Below, in pieces: positions 26,301-37,085 of a stretch of DNA of 64,000 nucleotides. Below the pieces are notes generated by a model. That model ran no database searches. It saw only the letters and a program-made list of their open reading frames with translations, and was not told where the DNA came from. The number at the start of each line of letters is the position of its first letter. Position 1 is the stretch's first letter. The position numbers were made by a program, and so were the translations under genes. The stretch covers positions 5,173,180 through 5,237,179 of the forward strand of contig NC_034411.1 of the NCBI RefSeq assembly GCF_002078875.1. Direction: 5' to 3'. The stretch comes from Numida meleagris (Eukaryota; Chordata; Aves; Galliformes; Numididae).

Positions 26301-28489
26301 TAACCCTGCTCCTCTTCACCTGGGAGGATCACTGATGTGTGAACAAGGCTGGAATCCAAATAAGACATTAACCTACTGTTTTGCAGCGGCTAGAGTGGCA
26401 GGAGAAAAAGAAAATAGTGGCTTACCCAAGGAGGTATCTCCTCTTTTTCATTTTATAATCTGTGTCAGTGGCAGTTGGAACCATTAGACCTGCATTAAAA
26501 TTACATGTTACTTATATAAATGGAGGCTATAAATATCACAAATAGTAAAACTAAAATTGCATCAAGGTTCAAGAGACAGCATGTCTAAAACCTACAAAAT
26601 TAAGGACAGTTAGAGGAAAGTCTCAACCTCCATCTCTCCTTAATTTACTTCATTATTTTAAGTTGTCAGAGAATGATCTCCATGCTAGGTTAATGTCATT
26701 TAATGGCCTTTTCTTGCAAGGTTCCTCAGATCTGAATCAGACCACAATAAAAGGTGCAACTGTCTTTCCTGGTGGTGGTGTTGGTTTAGGTGGAGCAGTA
26801 AAGACGATCTAAGCTAATGCTACAGATGGAGCAGTTATTGAAATCAGTAAAAACTTCTGCAGCTGAATATCTCCTTGACATGTATTTGTATTAATATAGT
26901 TCTTGAGGGCTCCTAGTTTTTTTTTTCCCATGAAAGATTGTAAGCGTTAAGCTGGTGTTGCTCTGTAGGTGTGGTACAGGTGCTACGTTAGTTATGTCCT
27001 CTGCTGTCAGCCTGCGTGGGCTCAGGCTGAGCTCTCAGTGTCTGTATTCCTCTGAGAACTAGAGGATGTCCCAGCTTTTGTGTCCCCTAGGGTGGAAGGC
27101 ACTGCAGACTACCAGGAGCCTGCACTGTGGCCAGCAGATCTGATTTTCCCAGCTGCGAAGTGAGACCAGTAACCGAGACTGAGGATGCTGTGTACTCTTG
27201 AATTCTCCCCTTTTGAGAAGCAGTGTATTAGCTGGCCTGGAGGTGTCTGCTCATAGCTGGCATGTGTGTTTGCCAGACAGGCCTTTTCCTGGACTGCTGG
27301 AGGTTCTACCTCGCCATAGCACCCATGAGGCTGACTTCTATATGTAGTGATCTCATGGAGCTGGAGAAGTCTGGGCCATCGTTTTTCATTAGGAGTAATT
27401 TTGTATTGAATCAGTGGAAGGAATGTTTCTGTGGTTAGGACTCCAGAGAAAGAGAGTTCCTGAATATGCTTGCTGGCAAACATGTATGATTTCCTGTGCT
27501 CAGGGAGAGATTTGTTTCACCTAAATTTAGCTTCAGTATCTAGCTTCACTCTGTAGTCAGTGGTTCCCCATGAGAGCTGTTCATTTGACCTGAAACAGCT
27601 GAATTACCCTCTTTATTAACTGTGGAGAGAATCAGAGACCAGCAGTCCAGCCTTGACATGGCTTACTGAGATGAAGCTGGCTCTTAGCTTTCCTCTTTGT
27701 TACCCACACGGGCATAAAAGGAGGTCAGTGGATCTTGTAGGATCTTGTAAGAAGAGATACGCCAGTGGGGATGAGATGCCCAGATGCTATTTCAAAGGAG
27801 GCCTTTAAGGCTAAAGAAATGGGGTCTGTTAATACACTATTTTTTTGGAAGTGAGTACCGTTACACAGTATTTTTGGTCTTCTGAAAAGAGTTTCTATCA
27901 TCCTTCTTTTAAAAAAGTGATAAGGGCAGTATCTGAGCTGTTCTTATACAGGACGTTGCATATTCAAGCTCTTCATAAAATAATGAGATACTGATGGTTT
28001 AATGACTCTGAAGGAAAACCTAGCAACGGTTTCCTGTTATGCGGTACTGAAAGGCTGATGAATGCCTAGCCCATAGGTGAGTATCCCTTTATCTTCCTGA
28101 AAAATGCGAGATTTTCAATTTATTCTTCTTCAGAATCAGGGAAAATCTCAGTTCTCTCCTGGGACTAAAGGCCCATCATAGATGGTGTTCAAAATCAGTT
28201 AGTTGTCATTCATTTCAAGTCCATTTTGGCGTAGGCTGGTGTAGGAGAAAAAACTAAGCAGTAATTCCAGGTTCTCATTCTGTATACTGTTCTTTCTTCC
28301 TACTCGTCTGTGTTTTTACTACTTTAATTGGTGAGGTTTTGTGTTTCAGCTGCAATGACTTCAGAACACCTTAGGCAGATGCCGTCCTATAAATGCACTT
28401 CCTGTGATCCTGTCTGTGTTTTATTGTTACACGTGAGGTGGATTGAAAGCTGGCTGAGCTGCTGGGGGTTAAAGGGTAGCGGTCAGTGA

Positions 28490-29414
28490 CACAAGAGTCC
28501 CGCTGGAGGCCACTCACTAGCGGTGTACCCCAGGGGTCAATAGCGGGGTCAATGCTATTAATGACTTAGATGATGGGCAAAATGCACCCCAGGGAGTTTT
28601 CAGGCAGCACAAAGCTGGGAGGAGGTAAGCCAGATGGCTGTGCTGCCATTCAGACGCATGCTGACGGGCTGGAGAGCTGGGACCTCGTGAAGTTCAGCAG
28701 AGAGAAATGCAAAGCCCTGCCCTGGGGAGGAACTGCCCTGCGCATTAGTGCACACTGCAGGATGGCCGGTCAGAAGAGAGCTCTTCTGGGAGCTCTCCAG
28801 GGAGGGACGTGGGGATTCCCAGTGGGTAACAAGCATACCATAAACCAGCAGTGCACTCCAGCAGCAATGAAGGCCAGCAGTCTCTGGGGGCTGCAGTGCC
28901 AAGGCTATTGCCAGCACGTCGAGGGAGGTGATACTTCACCTCTGCTTAGTTCTGCGCTCCCCAGTAAAAGAGGCCTGGGCAGACTGGAATAGCTCCAGTG
29001 AAGGACCACAAAGATGTTTAAGGGATTTCATCTTATTTCCCATGAGTTGGGGCGGGTTAGAATTGGGACTGTTCAGCCTGGAGATGGCTCAGGAGGGAGA
29101 TGCTATCAATGCATAGATACCTAAGGATGGGAGAAAAGATGATGAGCCAGACTCTTTTCATTGGTGTCCGATGAACAGACAAGAGGCAATGGACATAAAC
29201 TAAAATACAGGAAATTCTATTTAAATATAAGAAATTAGTTTTCTTATTTTGAGGTGCGCCTGACTCCAGTACAGGTTGCCTAAACAGGCTGTGAATTCTC
29301 TGTCCTTGGAGATGCTCCAGCTCAGCTGGTTACAGCTCTGAACAGCCTGCTCTATGCAGGAGGCTTGGACCAGACAATCCCAGAAGTGCTTTCCAACCTC
29401 AACTGTTCTGTATG
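28490..29414 (+). mobile_element. CR1 LINE, second 5'-truncated 3' fragment
   Basis: The + strand begins in the CR1 RT region: CCCCAGGGGTCAAT, then AATGACTTAGATGATGGGCA, then Phe-Ser-Gly-Ser-Thr-Lys-Leu-Gly-Gly where active CR1 has Phe-Ala-Asp-Asp-Thr-Lys-Leu-Gly-Gly. It continues through the CR1 3' region (CACAAAGATGTTTAAGGGAT, GGGACTGTTCAGCCTGGAGA) and ends in CTTTCCAACCTCAACTGTTC followed by TGTATGG, a worn tail. Small deletions lie near the start. It is inactive and in the same orientation as MACROD2. The 5' edge is uncertain by tens of bases. Confidence 0.9.
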
Positions 29415-32400
29415 GTTCAAAAAATGCCTGCCACAATGTGATTCTCTAGTTCCCCTATATGTTTTTTCTTCTTGATGCAGATGTGCAAATAGCTTAAAAT
29501 AAAAAAAATAACCCTCACCCTATAACTGAGTTTATACTTAAGAAAATCAAATAAATTATTTGACCAGTTAACAGTCTAGATCTTTACCCAGGCACTTAAT
29601 TTTTATTTTTAGCTACTGAAAAATAATGAATTTCAAATTATTCAGATAAAAAATCGGTGAGATTCCTTAAGTAGCGCATATCCTTAAATAGATTCCCTTC
29701 TGTTTCAGTAACTGTAATGCTCAGCAGTTTTGCATAGTTCACTGAAGCAACTGCTTTCAGTGACTTAAAAAATCTATTTTAATAGCGTTTTCATACCAAG
29801 TTAGAATACGCAGCTGCTAAAAGTAATCTGTAAATTTTCGTAGTGGCTCCTCGATATTTTTCTTCGACTGTAGTTCTTTGAGCAGCACCTTTGAGCTCTC
29901 AGTGTCCTTCAAGGACGTTCCCTGTGTGAATGAGGGAGCCCGTACGAATGCGCAGTGGTTTGTGTGTGATCTGCCATACTCAAAAGAACATTTCCATTTT
30001 TAAGGCAATGATTACTTTTGTGTTCTGTAAAGACAGATTAATAAACATGCTAATAGGGTCTATAATGAAAACTGAGTTTAAACGCTCTCGTATTCACTTC
30101 ATCCACTTAATTTTTTTCTCTTCATTTTCAGTATAGGAAATTGCATTACAGTTTTTGTTAATAGGCCTTCTCTGAATTATAGTGATTTGCAAAATATGTT
30201 GTTCGCTAAATTAGAGTTCAGAATTAATGACTGGAGATTAAGACTAGGAAATAACATGAGTTTTTATTTTTCTTCCAAATGGTAACGTAAGGATTTTTAA
30301 AAGGTGACAGGATGGTATTATAGATCGTGGTTTATGAAATGGTCTAGTTTTCAAATTTAATCTTTCTAGTAAAACTAGTGGAAACCTGACTCTCAACGTT
30401 TGATGTTACTGCTGTCATAAATGTGTGTATTTATCCTGTGAATATTTTTGCGGCTTAAGAGGTGCAGTAGACCTTGAAGTTTCTAGGTTTAGGTGCTTTT
30501 TGGAGTTAGGTGTTTTTATCGAGCGTGGAATTTTGAAAAACGTGTAAGGCACTCATTTTCATAGGAGCTTTGGCTGACCAGTGGGAGTAGAAGCGTAGTT
30601 GATGCTGGAGTTAGCTGATACACCCTGGAAAATGATGCCATAGGTGGGTTCAGGGTGTTTGGACTTGCAGAAGTGAAGTAGGGGCCGACTTGACGTGCTC
30701 GCAGCCAGGGGAAAGGAACGGTAAGTTCGTGGTTCTCCTGGAGTTAGACCACATTGCTTGATGCTAGCCCAGGGGTGGCTAGCTTGGTGTGCTTACATCC
30801 CTTTAGTTGTCTTGGGCTCTGTGCGTCATTCTGTTGAACTGTGGGTGTAGATGATGCTGTTTGTGATTGCATACCGCAGGTCAGCACCTGCACAGCGGAG
30901 CTGTTGACACTGAGGTATGGACATTGCAGTTTGGGTTTCTTTGTCCTCTTCGGGGCCCTCAAGAAGTCCAGGTGTGGCAGGGATGTATTCTGAGCCCTTG
31001 TGAAAGGGAGACCAGGCGAGGTCAAGCCTTCCTTATTCATCAGTTTCTAACCAAAACAAGGAGCTGTAAGCATTTTACCAGAAAGCCAAGCCGAGGACGC
31101 AAGCCAGAGTCAGTGTCTCTGCTATTTAATGAAAAAGAGTTGTGGGAGGAGTGGTGGGTGTTAATGTGGAGCTGGAATGCTGTGAGAGTGGGCTGCAGCA
31201 GGTAGTTGGTGCCCATCTGAGCCCAGTGGTATCTGTGCATACCAGCTGTCCAATGTATGCTGCCAGAGTGGGCACGAATGAGCCTGAAGAGTGTCCAGCT
31301 TTCGATCCCTCTGCTTGTACATTCAAAATAATAATTGAAATGGGTTTGGAGCACTGATGGTGGTTAAATGTCACTTGCTGCCACTGAAGGAATGGAAAGG
31401 TCTTCTCTAAGTTCATCCAGGACCGTGCTCTTCTGCAATTTCATAGCCTAGCTCCGCAACTGCAATTCATCTCGAAATGTCAGCAATACTTATGGGGGAT
31501 GAGAACTACAGAATGCACGTTGACAGCCAAAGAAAGGGAAGCGAAGAGCAGCCTCGAGTCCAGCCACACAGTTTTTCCCTCATCTTTGTTTTTCCTGACT
31601 GAAGTTCTGCATGTTCCCTGCCTTCGTAGCACCCCAACTGCATGCTCTGAATAATAAATGTACAACGCTGTCTTCTCTCCTATGCCTCTGCACCACCTAC
31701 TAGATTTGAATCATAAAATCTTGTTGTGAATATAAATGATTCATTACCCAAACAATTGATATTTAAATTAGTTTACTTTGTGGTTTAGTTGATACTTAGC
31801 TGTCATGGTACTGTGCCATAATCCACGTACTCTGTAATGCTATGATACATATGCAACAGCTTTTCGGCGTTGCGGGATATTCATAGCATACTTTCTATAC
31901 TTTTTTTTTCCTGGCAGAAAGCATAGGATTTAGGCAGTAAAACCTTGTTTTTCAGGTGCACGGGAAGAGTCATAGAGGTAGGTAGGTGACAAGGAAACAA
32001 GAACATTATTAACCCATGCTGTTCTAAGAAGTTATTACAAATAATGTATTTACTTAGAGTGAACTTTTTGAAAATACACATGGGAACTTAAGATGTGAAA
32101 AGGTCCCATATTACCAGTATAAATCTATCCAGAAGAGATTGCTGTAGCATAAGCAGCTTTGCCTTGCAATCTTCTGCTTTTCCTCTGCAGTTCCTCTTGC
32201 ACTCACCCCAGTGAATTGCAGCAGAGCAGCGCCAGCAGAGCTCCTCTTAAACAAGCAATTTCCTCTCTGCCCGCTCTCCCTCCACTTCAGCTCATGAGGC
32301 AATCACCAACTGCTCAGCAAACTATCTAGCAAAGGTTCTCACCATGCTCCTTTTAAGACAAGAATGTGCTTCTACGCAGGGGAGTTCATCTTACTGTAAT

Positions 32401-35089
32401 ATTTTGGTGTAAATGAAGGAAGCTGAAAAACAAAAACTTGGGTCCAACTTGAAAAGAAAATAGGCAACAGAGGCTCATATAACAGAGCACAGGTTGGCTG
32501 GATTTTGGGTCAGGTGCCCTGGGGGACAGGAGAGGGGCATTCTTCTGTACTGAAGCCATGATTTGGATTTGTTTCAGACATAGCAAGGCACTTTGGCACT
32601 TAGTTTTTTGGAGCTTTGGGTCTCTTTAGTATCGGATGTTTGTGGTTCTGCAATTTCTTAATGCTGCTAAGACTCTGTAGGGACAATATTTCAAAGTGGA
32701 AGACAAGCTTAATTATTATTGGTCTATGAAATGCAGGCAAAGAGTGCTGCGCATGATTTTCTTGGCCACCATGGAGAATACAGTTGTACTGGTGCAGTGC
32801 TCAAAGCCAAAGCCCAGGGCATCTTCCTTCTTGCTGGCAAAAAAGAGGAAGAGGGTTAGAAAGAGAGGCTCTGACTGGGTGACTCCTGGTAGCGTCATGG
32901 AGATAAAGGCAGACAGTTCAGGAGAATGGAAGGCTTTGCCAGGCTCTGGAGGAAGATGGGAGGGGAAGAGAGGTAACCCAGCATGAGCTAATGCACAAAG
33001 GCATCATCTGAATCGAACAAAGGCTGGCTGACACCTCACATTATGGGAGAGAACAGGAAGATAGAGCTTATGGAGATCGCTAAGGAGCAAGCGGCTTGCT
33101 GAGTACATCATTGCCTGGTGTCAGCTAGCTGTACCTCCTGCAAAATGCTGTAAGCACAGGTCCCAGAGTGCTCAGGATGCATACAGCAAATCTGTTGCAT
33201 GGACATTCCCCTTTTGCTCCTCCAGGCCAACTGGCTAAGAATGGCAGTCTTCATTAAGTCCCCAAGCTCAGGTGTAAAGTTTTCTGCAGTGGTTCTAAGC
33301 TGTAACTAGCATGGAGACTGGCCAAGAGAAAAGTCAAACCAAGTATAGAGCATAAGGACAACTGGTTTACATGAGAGGGAATACTTATTGCCTTGAACTT
33401 GCTGGAAAAGCTAGCGGTGGTGTTCTGTGTAACACATTCAAACCAGAGCCATTAAGAACTTCTGATTTCACAGAACAGTTGTGTATTTATAGTTTCTACT
33501 TGCAATTCTGGTAAAAACAAGGACTTCTTAAAAAGCTCCTGAATTCTTTGTGAGTATTCAGTAGTGAACGCTGCATAAAGGAACAACTCTCAAACATGAA
33601 TGTTAGTCCACTTAATGAGGTGATGCACTGAAATCAGAGAAAGCTCGGTTCGTCTTTGATATTACTTTTGTCTGCTTTGTGCTGGAAGAAAAGTATTTGT
33701 TGTATGGGGCTCAGTCATGGCAGAAATGACACCGAGGTGCCCAAGCAGAATGCTGAGCACTTAATTTAAAGAAAGCCCTTGCTCTGTGGAAGCAATTATT
33801 AGGGCTGCAGTAGGAGGCAGCTGCTCATGTAGGCCTAGCGATTGTATACATCTAATGTGTAACAGTTAATGCATTGTGGCTCAGTGTGAGCTAGAACCCC
33901 CTGTTGTAGACGAGCCTTTAAGTATTTAATAGCCAGGTCCCCCTTACTGAAACGTCTGAGTCTAACTTGGCCTCTGCCTGGTAACTATTGTAAATTTCCG
34001 TCGTGAACCTGCATTATGCTTCAGCCTAATTAGCACTGCTAGCTGTAGCCTTAGTAAAGAAACATTAAATTAGAACGTACCAGGGGCTGAGCACCCACAT
34101 CCTCTCCTGCAGGAATTAAATCAATTTCAGTCTTGCAGAATTCACGCAGCTGATTTAATTTAGTCTGTTTCTCTAGACGATGGCAGTAGTGGAGTAGGAA
34201 GCCCTTGCCGTTACTGCTTGTGTTTGCTCCAGAGCTGTATCCGAATTGAGTGCTATCAGGGTAGCACTGCTTATTAGCCCCCAAGTAAGGCAAACACACT
34301 ACTTCAGTAGCAACAAAATTAAAGGTTAGTCAGTAAATAGCAGTTACCGGCAACAAATTAAGATGAGAAACGTTTTATTGCAGTAATAGGAATGAACGTT
34401 TCCTACTGTGAAATTGGATTTTTTTATTGAAATCAAATATATAATTAAGATATTATGCACAGAAAAGGTTAGAAACCTTAACATCTTTTGTCCATAAGCC
34501 AAATATTGTAGTATGTTGATATCCATGCTGTGAATTCCCCATTACTGCTCTGCCAGTAATCTCAACCTGGCATCTAGACTAAATTGTCTCCCTAGGAGCC
34601 AAGAGGAAACATAGTTGATATGAGATCTCAGGCATGGGCCTTTCTTGAATGAATAAAAGCGCTGTCATGTTTTATGAAATTACACCTGCTGGTTATATGC
34701 GGTGATCATCTCTGAATGAGGGAGAGGGCAGAGTTCACCTAAGTTATGGGGGAGACTGGTATTGCAAGGAGCTTGATGGGATTTTACACATCTTGCAGCT
34801 TCACTCAAATATGTTTCAAGTAGGCGATAGGAACTGAAAGCGAGGTAATGATTATGGTGTGTCTACGCAGTAATTTTTAAAATAGATATTAAGAAGCACA
34901 CAGCACAAATTGCTAGCTAAAGCTTGCTAAACAGCCTCCGAGCAGTATATTCTATGAATGAAGACGGAGAAATGTGATAAGCGTCTGTCATGCAATGCCA
35001 AAAATGCAGCTGTGTAGTCTCCTCTTCTCTGAGCAAAGCTGAAAAAGAAGCCGGGTCAGCGGCATGCTGCAGGATTCCTTTTAGATGTT
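29415..35089. other. Intronic DNA, no gene recognised
   Basis: Ordinary intron with no nameable repeat or exon. The part at 33740-34090 is rich in homeodomain-like TAAT cores (TTAATTTAAAG, GCAATTATTAG, CCTAATTAGC) and could be a conserved element. Alignment would be needed to say so. Confidence 0.55.
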
Positions 35090-35180
35090 TGGCTCCCGGG
35101 GCCCTGATAAACACAACAGCTAGGCAGGGGTTGGACCTGATGCCCTCTCGAGGCCCCATCCAGCCTCAGCCATTCTGTGA
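35090..35180 (+). mobile_element. CR1 3' tail fragment
   Basis: GGGGTTGGACCTGATG, then CCATCCAGCCTCAGCCATTC and TGTGA match the terminal segment of CR1 3' UTRs (pattern GGTTGGACTAGATGATC...CCTTCCAACC...ATTCTGTG). Only about 90 bp of the end is present, and the 5' limit is approximate. The surrounding 34990-35550 open frame is therefore partly transposon-derived. Confidence 0.8.
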
Positions 35181-36067
35181 AGTCCAGACAGCGTGTGCTG
35201 AGCCCAATGGCCGGTCTGGCACAGCCCTTCAAGATGGTCATCAGGGCTTCAAGCCATCTCACTTGAATGCCATACCAGCCACCTGCCCTTTGCCTTTCAC
35301 AGGCCCTAACTCTTCAGTGACACAGCGGGAGATGGTGCGTGATGCTCTTTCTGGTGCTGGGGGTTGCAGAGTCTCTCCTTCCTCAGCCTGTGGCCCCCGG
35401 CATGGTGATGTTGCATTGGTGGTGCTGCGTCCCGTGGGTTCCCTGTGCAGTGCAGCCCGAGAAGCTGCAGGTTGGTGGGGCTTCGTTGGTTCTGGAGGAT
35501 CGTTTCCCCGTGTCCAGTTAGTTACAGGGCCAGCAGGAGCAGAAACCTGAATCCTCCCTTTCTCATTCCCTGTGGCTGCCAGGAGTATCTAAAGCAGGTG
35601 CATTACTTTAGTTGTAGAAGAATAATGAGAGCAAAACCCTTGTTTGTAGCAATTGTCTCTTAACGTTTGAAAGCTCAGTGCTGGTGAGTTTTAAAACTCG
35701 TTGCTAAACTGGACAAAATCACCCTTTGTGCCTCTCCTTTATTGCTGGAGTGTCTGTTGTCACCTCAGCCTGAGCTCTGTAGCCATATGCATTTTTTTCC
35801 CCTCCATTCCTCATTTCCTTAAAGAGCTGATTCACTGTGATTTATTGGGTACAAACTACAAAGCTAAGTATTTTTCAGGATGTAAGTTGTAGTGGTTGTG
35901 AGAAGGAATGAGACTATAATTCTCCCCCTCTTTATTTTACTTAAGTATTTTCAGAGGGGAGGGCAGGCTGTATTCTTTCCATTAGACCTCTCCTTTCTTA
36001 ATCACCGTTCCCTAATTAATTCCCTGGTTAAATATAAAGAAAGCATTAACTTTGAATAATGTTTTCC

Positions 36068-36114
36068 TGAGTCATTAAGTAAAGAAGAATTCCTTTCTTT
36101 TGTAAGATGACTCA
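36068..36114. promoter_or_regulatory. Pair of perfect AP-1 sites 40 bp apart (candidate enhancer)
   Basis: TGAGTCA at 36068-36074 and TGACTCA at 36108-36114 are both exact AP-1 (Jun/Fos) sites, and each is followed by T (TGAGTCAT, TGACTCAT). Their start-to-start spacing is 40 bp, close to four helical turns. They lie just under 1 kb upstream of the exon. Function is inferred from motif matches only. Confidence 0.35.
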
Positions 36115-36730
36115 TCGCCGGGGGATCTGGAGCCAGCCCCAGGGTGGATATTTGAGCCTCCTGTCCCAGGTGCTCTCCTACCTACACAGTCAGTCCGAGG
36201 TGGGAGGCAAAGGTGGTATCACATGTCACCGACCCACAAAGAATGTCATCCCTGCATGAAACCGTGCCCCTAGTACAATGTTGGTTTCTTCTGATGGAAA
36301 GCTGAGTCCTACTTGCAGGAGTGAAAATCTCCAGACAAAGCTCACACATAATAAATGTAAATTGCTGTTCTTGCTAGTACAATGTGCTGCTTGATGTGTT
36401 TTCTTCGGTGTCCAATCTGACTCCCAAATGTACCCTTTCTTTTCTCCTGTCACCTTCTCCCTTCTTTCCCTGCACCAATTTGCACACCTGACTCGTACCA
36501 GTGCAGCTGTGTGTTGGGTCCCATCCTAAACCTCATCATCCCGAACCTCGTGGCTGAAAAATAAACAAACAAGGTTAAAAAGGAAAGGCTCTGAGGCAAA
36601 ACGAGAGGCTGTGGTGAACTAAATCACGGCCAAGAGGCAGGGGCAGGGTTTGAGCTGGTCAAGCTGATTTTACCACTGAAGAAACATCGTCTAACTCTCT
36701 CCAAAGATTACGGCGTTCTTCTACTGCACT

Positions 36731-36775
36731 AGCTCGTGGCATTAATTTTCAGCTCGTAGCGATAATTTTTAGCTC
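36731..36775. repeat. 20-bp imperfect tandem repeat, 2.25 copies
   Basis: Unit 1 is AGCTCGTGGCATTAATTTTC (36731-36750). Unit 2 is AGCTCGTAGCGATAATTTTT (36751-36770), with four differences. A third copy starts AGCTC at 36771. Each unit carries an AT-rich TAAT core. It lies about 280 bp upstream of the microexon. Confidence 0.8.
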
Positions 36776-37024
36776 AAAAGGGAGTTTTAATAATGTTTCT
36801 TGGTCTAAATGTTGCTGATCGCTTGAGATGAGAAAAAGAATGTGCCTTTATTAACATGGCAGCAAGGAAAACATATGGAATATGTTTCGTGTAATGACAT
36901 AAAAATGCCTGTGGATTGAATGTCGTAACAGTGAAGGCTCCAATATGTAATCACTGGGCGTTGAAAAACAAGCACTTAAAAATACCCTTGGTTTTGATAA
37001 AAAGTTCAGAAAACAGAAATCCCA

Positions 37025-37054
37025 CTGATGTTCGTTCTTTCATTTGTTTTACAG
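37025..37054 (+). promoter_or_regulatory. Branch site, polypyrimidine tract and 3' splice site of the microexon
   Basis: CTGAT at 37025-37029 fits the yUnAy branch consensus, with its A at 37028, 26 nt before the exon. It is followed by a T-rich stretch broken by few purines, ending TTTTACAG. With the GTAAGT donor only 31 nt away, this is a compact microexon definition unit. Confidence 0.75.
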
Positions 37055-37085
37055 GCATTCCCCTGCATTTCGACGGGAATTTATG
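37055..37085 (+). CDS. MACROD2: MACROD2 macrodomain microexon (31 nt, partial CDS)
   Basis: MACROD2 is a macrodomain enzyme that removes mono-ADP-ribose from acidic side chains and hydrolyses O-acetyl-ADP-ribose. Seen here: read from the first exon base, the 31 nt encode A-F-P-C-I-S-T-G-I-Y plus one base of a Gly codon. In the family this is the strand and loop (Ser-Thr-Gly-Ile-Tyr-Gly) that wraps the ADP-ribose phosphates and distal ribose. MACROD1 has Val-Phe where this has Ile-Tyr, so MACROD2 is preferred. Splice signals are strong: a branch-like CTGAT at 37025-37029, a T-rich tract and ACAG at 37051-37054, and ATG|GTAAGTAAG at the 3' edge. The exon starts in phase 0 and ends in phase 1, so skipping it shifts the frame. 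No neighbouring MACROD2 exon was found in the window, which fits the very large introns of this gene. The peptide is only ten residues, so identity rests on the motif, the splice sites and the sparse context. Confidence 0.9.

Larger units (their letters stand above)
13542..28489. other. Intronic DNA, no gene recognised
   Basis: Fifteen kilobases with no assignable exon. Contents noted: a C-rich tract (14406-14425), a strong acceptor-like sequence before 14988 followed by an open frame, an A run at 18289-18302, a GC-richer stop-poor block at 19900-20220, a perfect hairpin at 20324-20357, a stop-poor - strand block at 21920-22410, and an octamer ATTTGCAT at 24552-24559. None of the open frames has a recognisable domain. 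Confidence 0.6.
1..37054 (+). other. MACROD2: Intron upstream of the MACROD2 microexon (3' part)
   Basis: This is inferred from the acceptor at 37054. No exon matching the preceding macrodomain segment (the region ending Arg-Ser-Val in the vertebrate protein) could be found by eye, so at least 37 kb of one intron lies here. It holds two CR1 3' fragments, one CR1 tail and one deleted mariner. It has no recognisable coding exon, although several T-rich tracts make acceptor-like sequences by chance. Confidence 0.8.
35181..37054. other. MACROD2: Intronic DNA immediately upstream of the microexon
   Basis: Holds two perfect AP-1 sites (36068-36074 and 36108-36114), a TAATTAAT at 36013-36020, and a 20-bp imperfect tandem repeat at 36731-36775. 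Proximity to the exon makes it the best place in the window to look for splicing or transcriptional enhancers, but no exon is evident. Confidence 0.55.

Noticed and set aside
34990..35550. 186-codon open frame on the + strand
   Set aside because: It runs through a CR1 3' tail (about 35090-35180) and GC-rich intron. The translation has no domain and no family resemblance.
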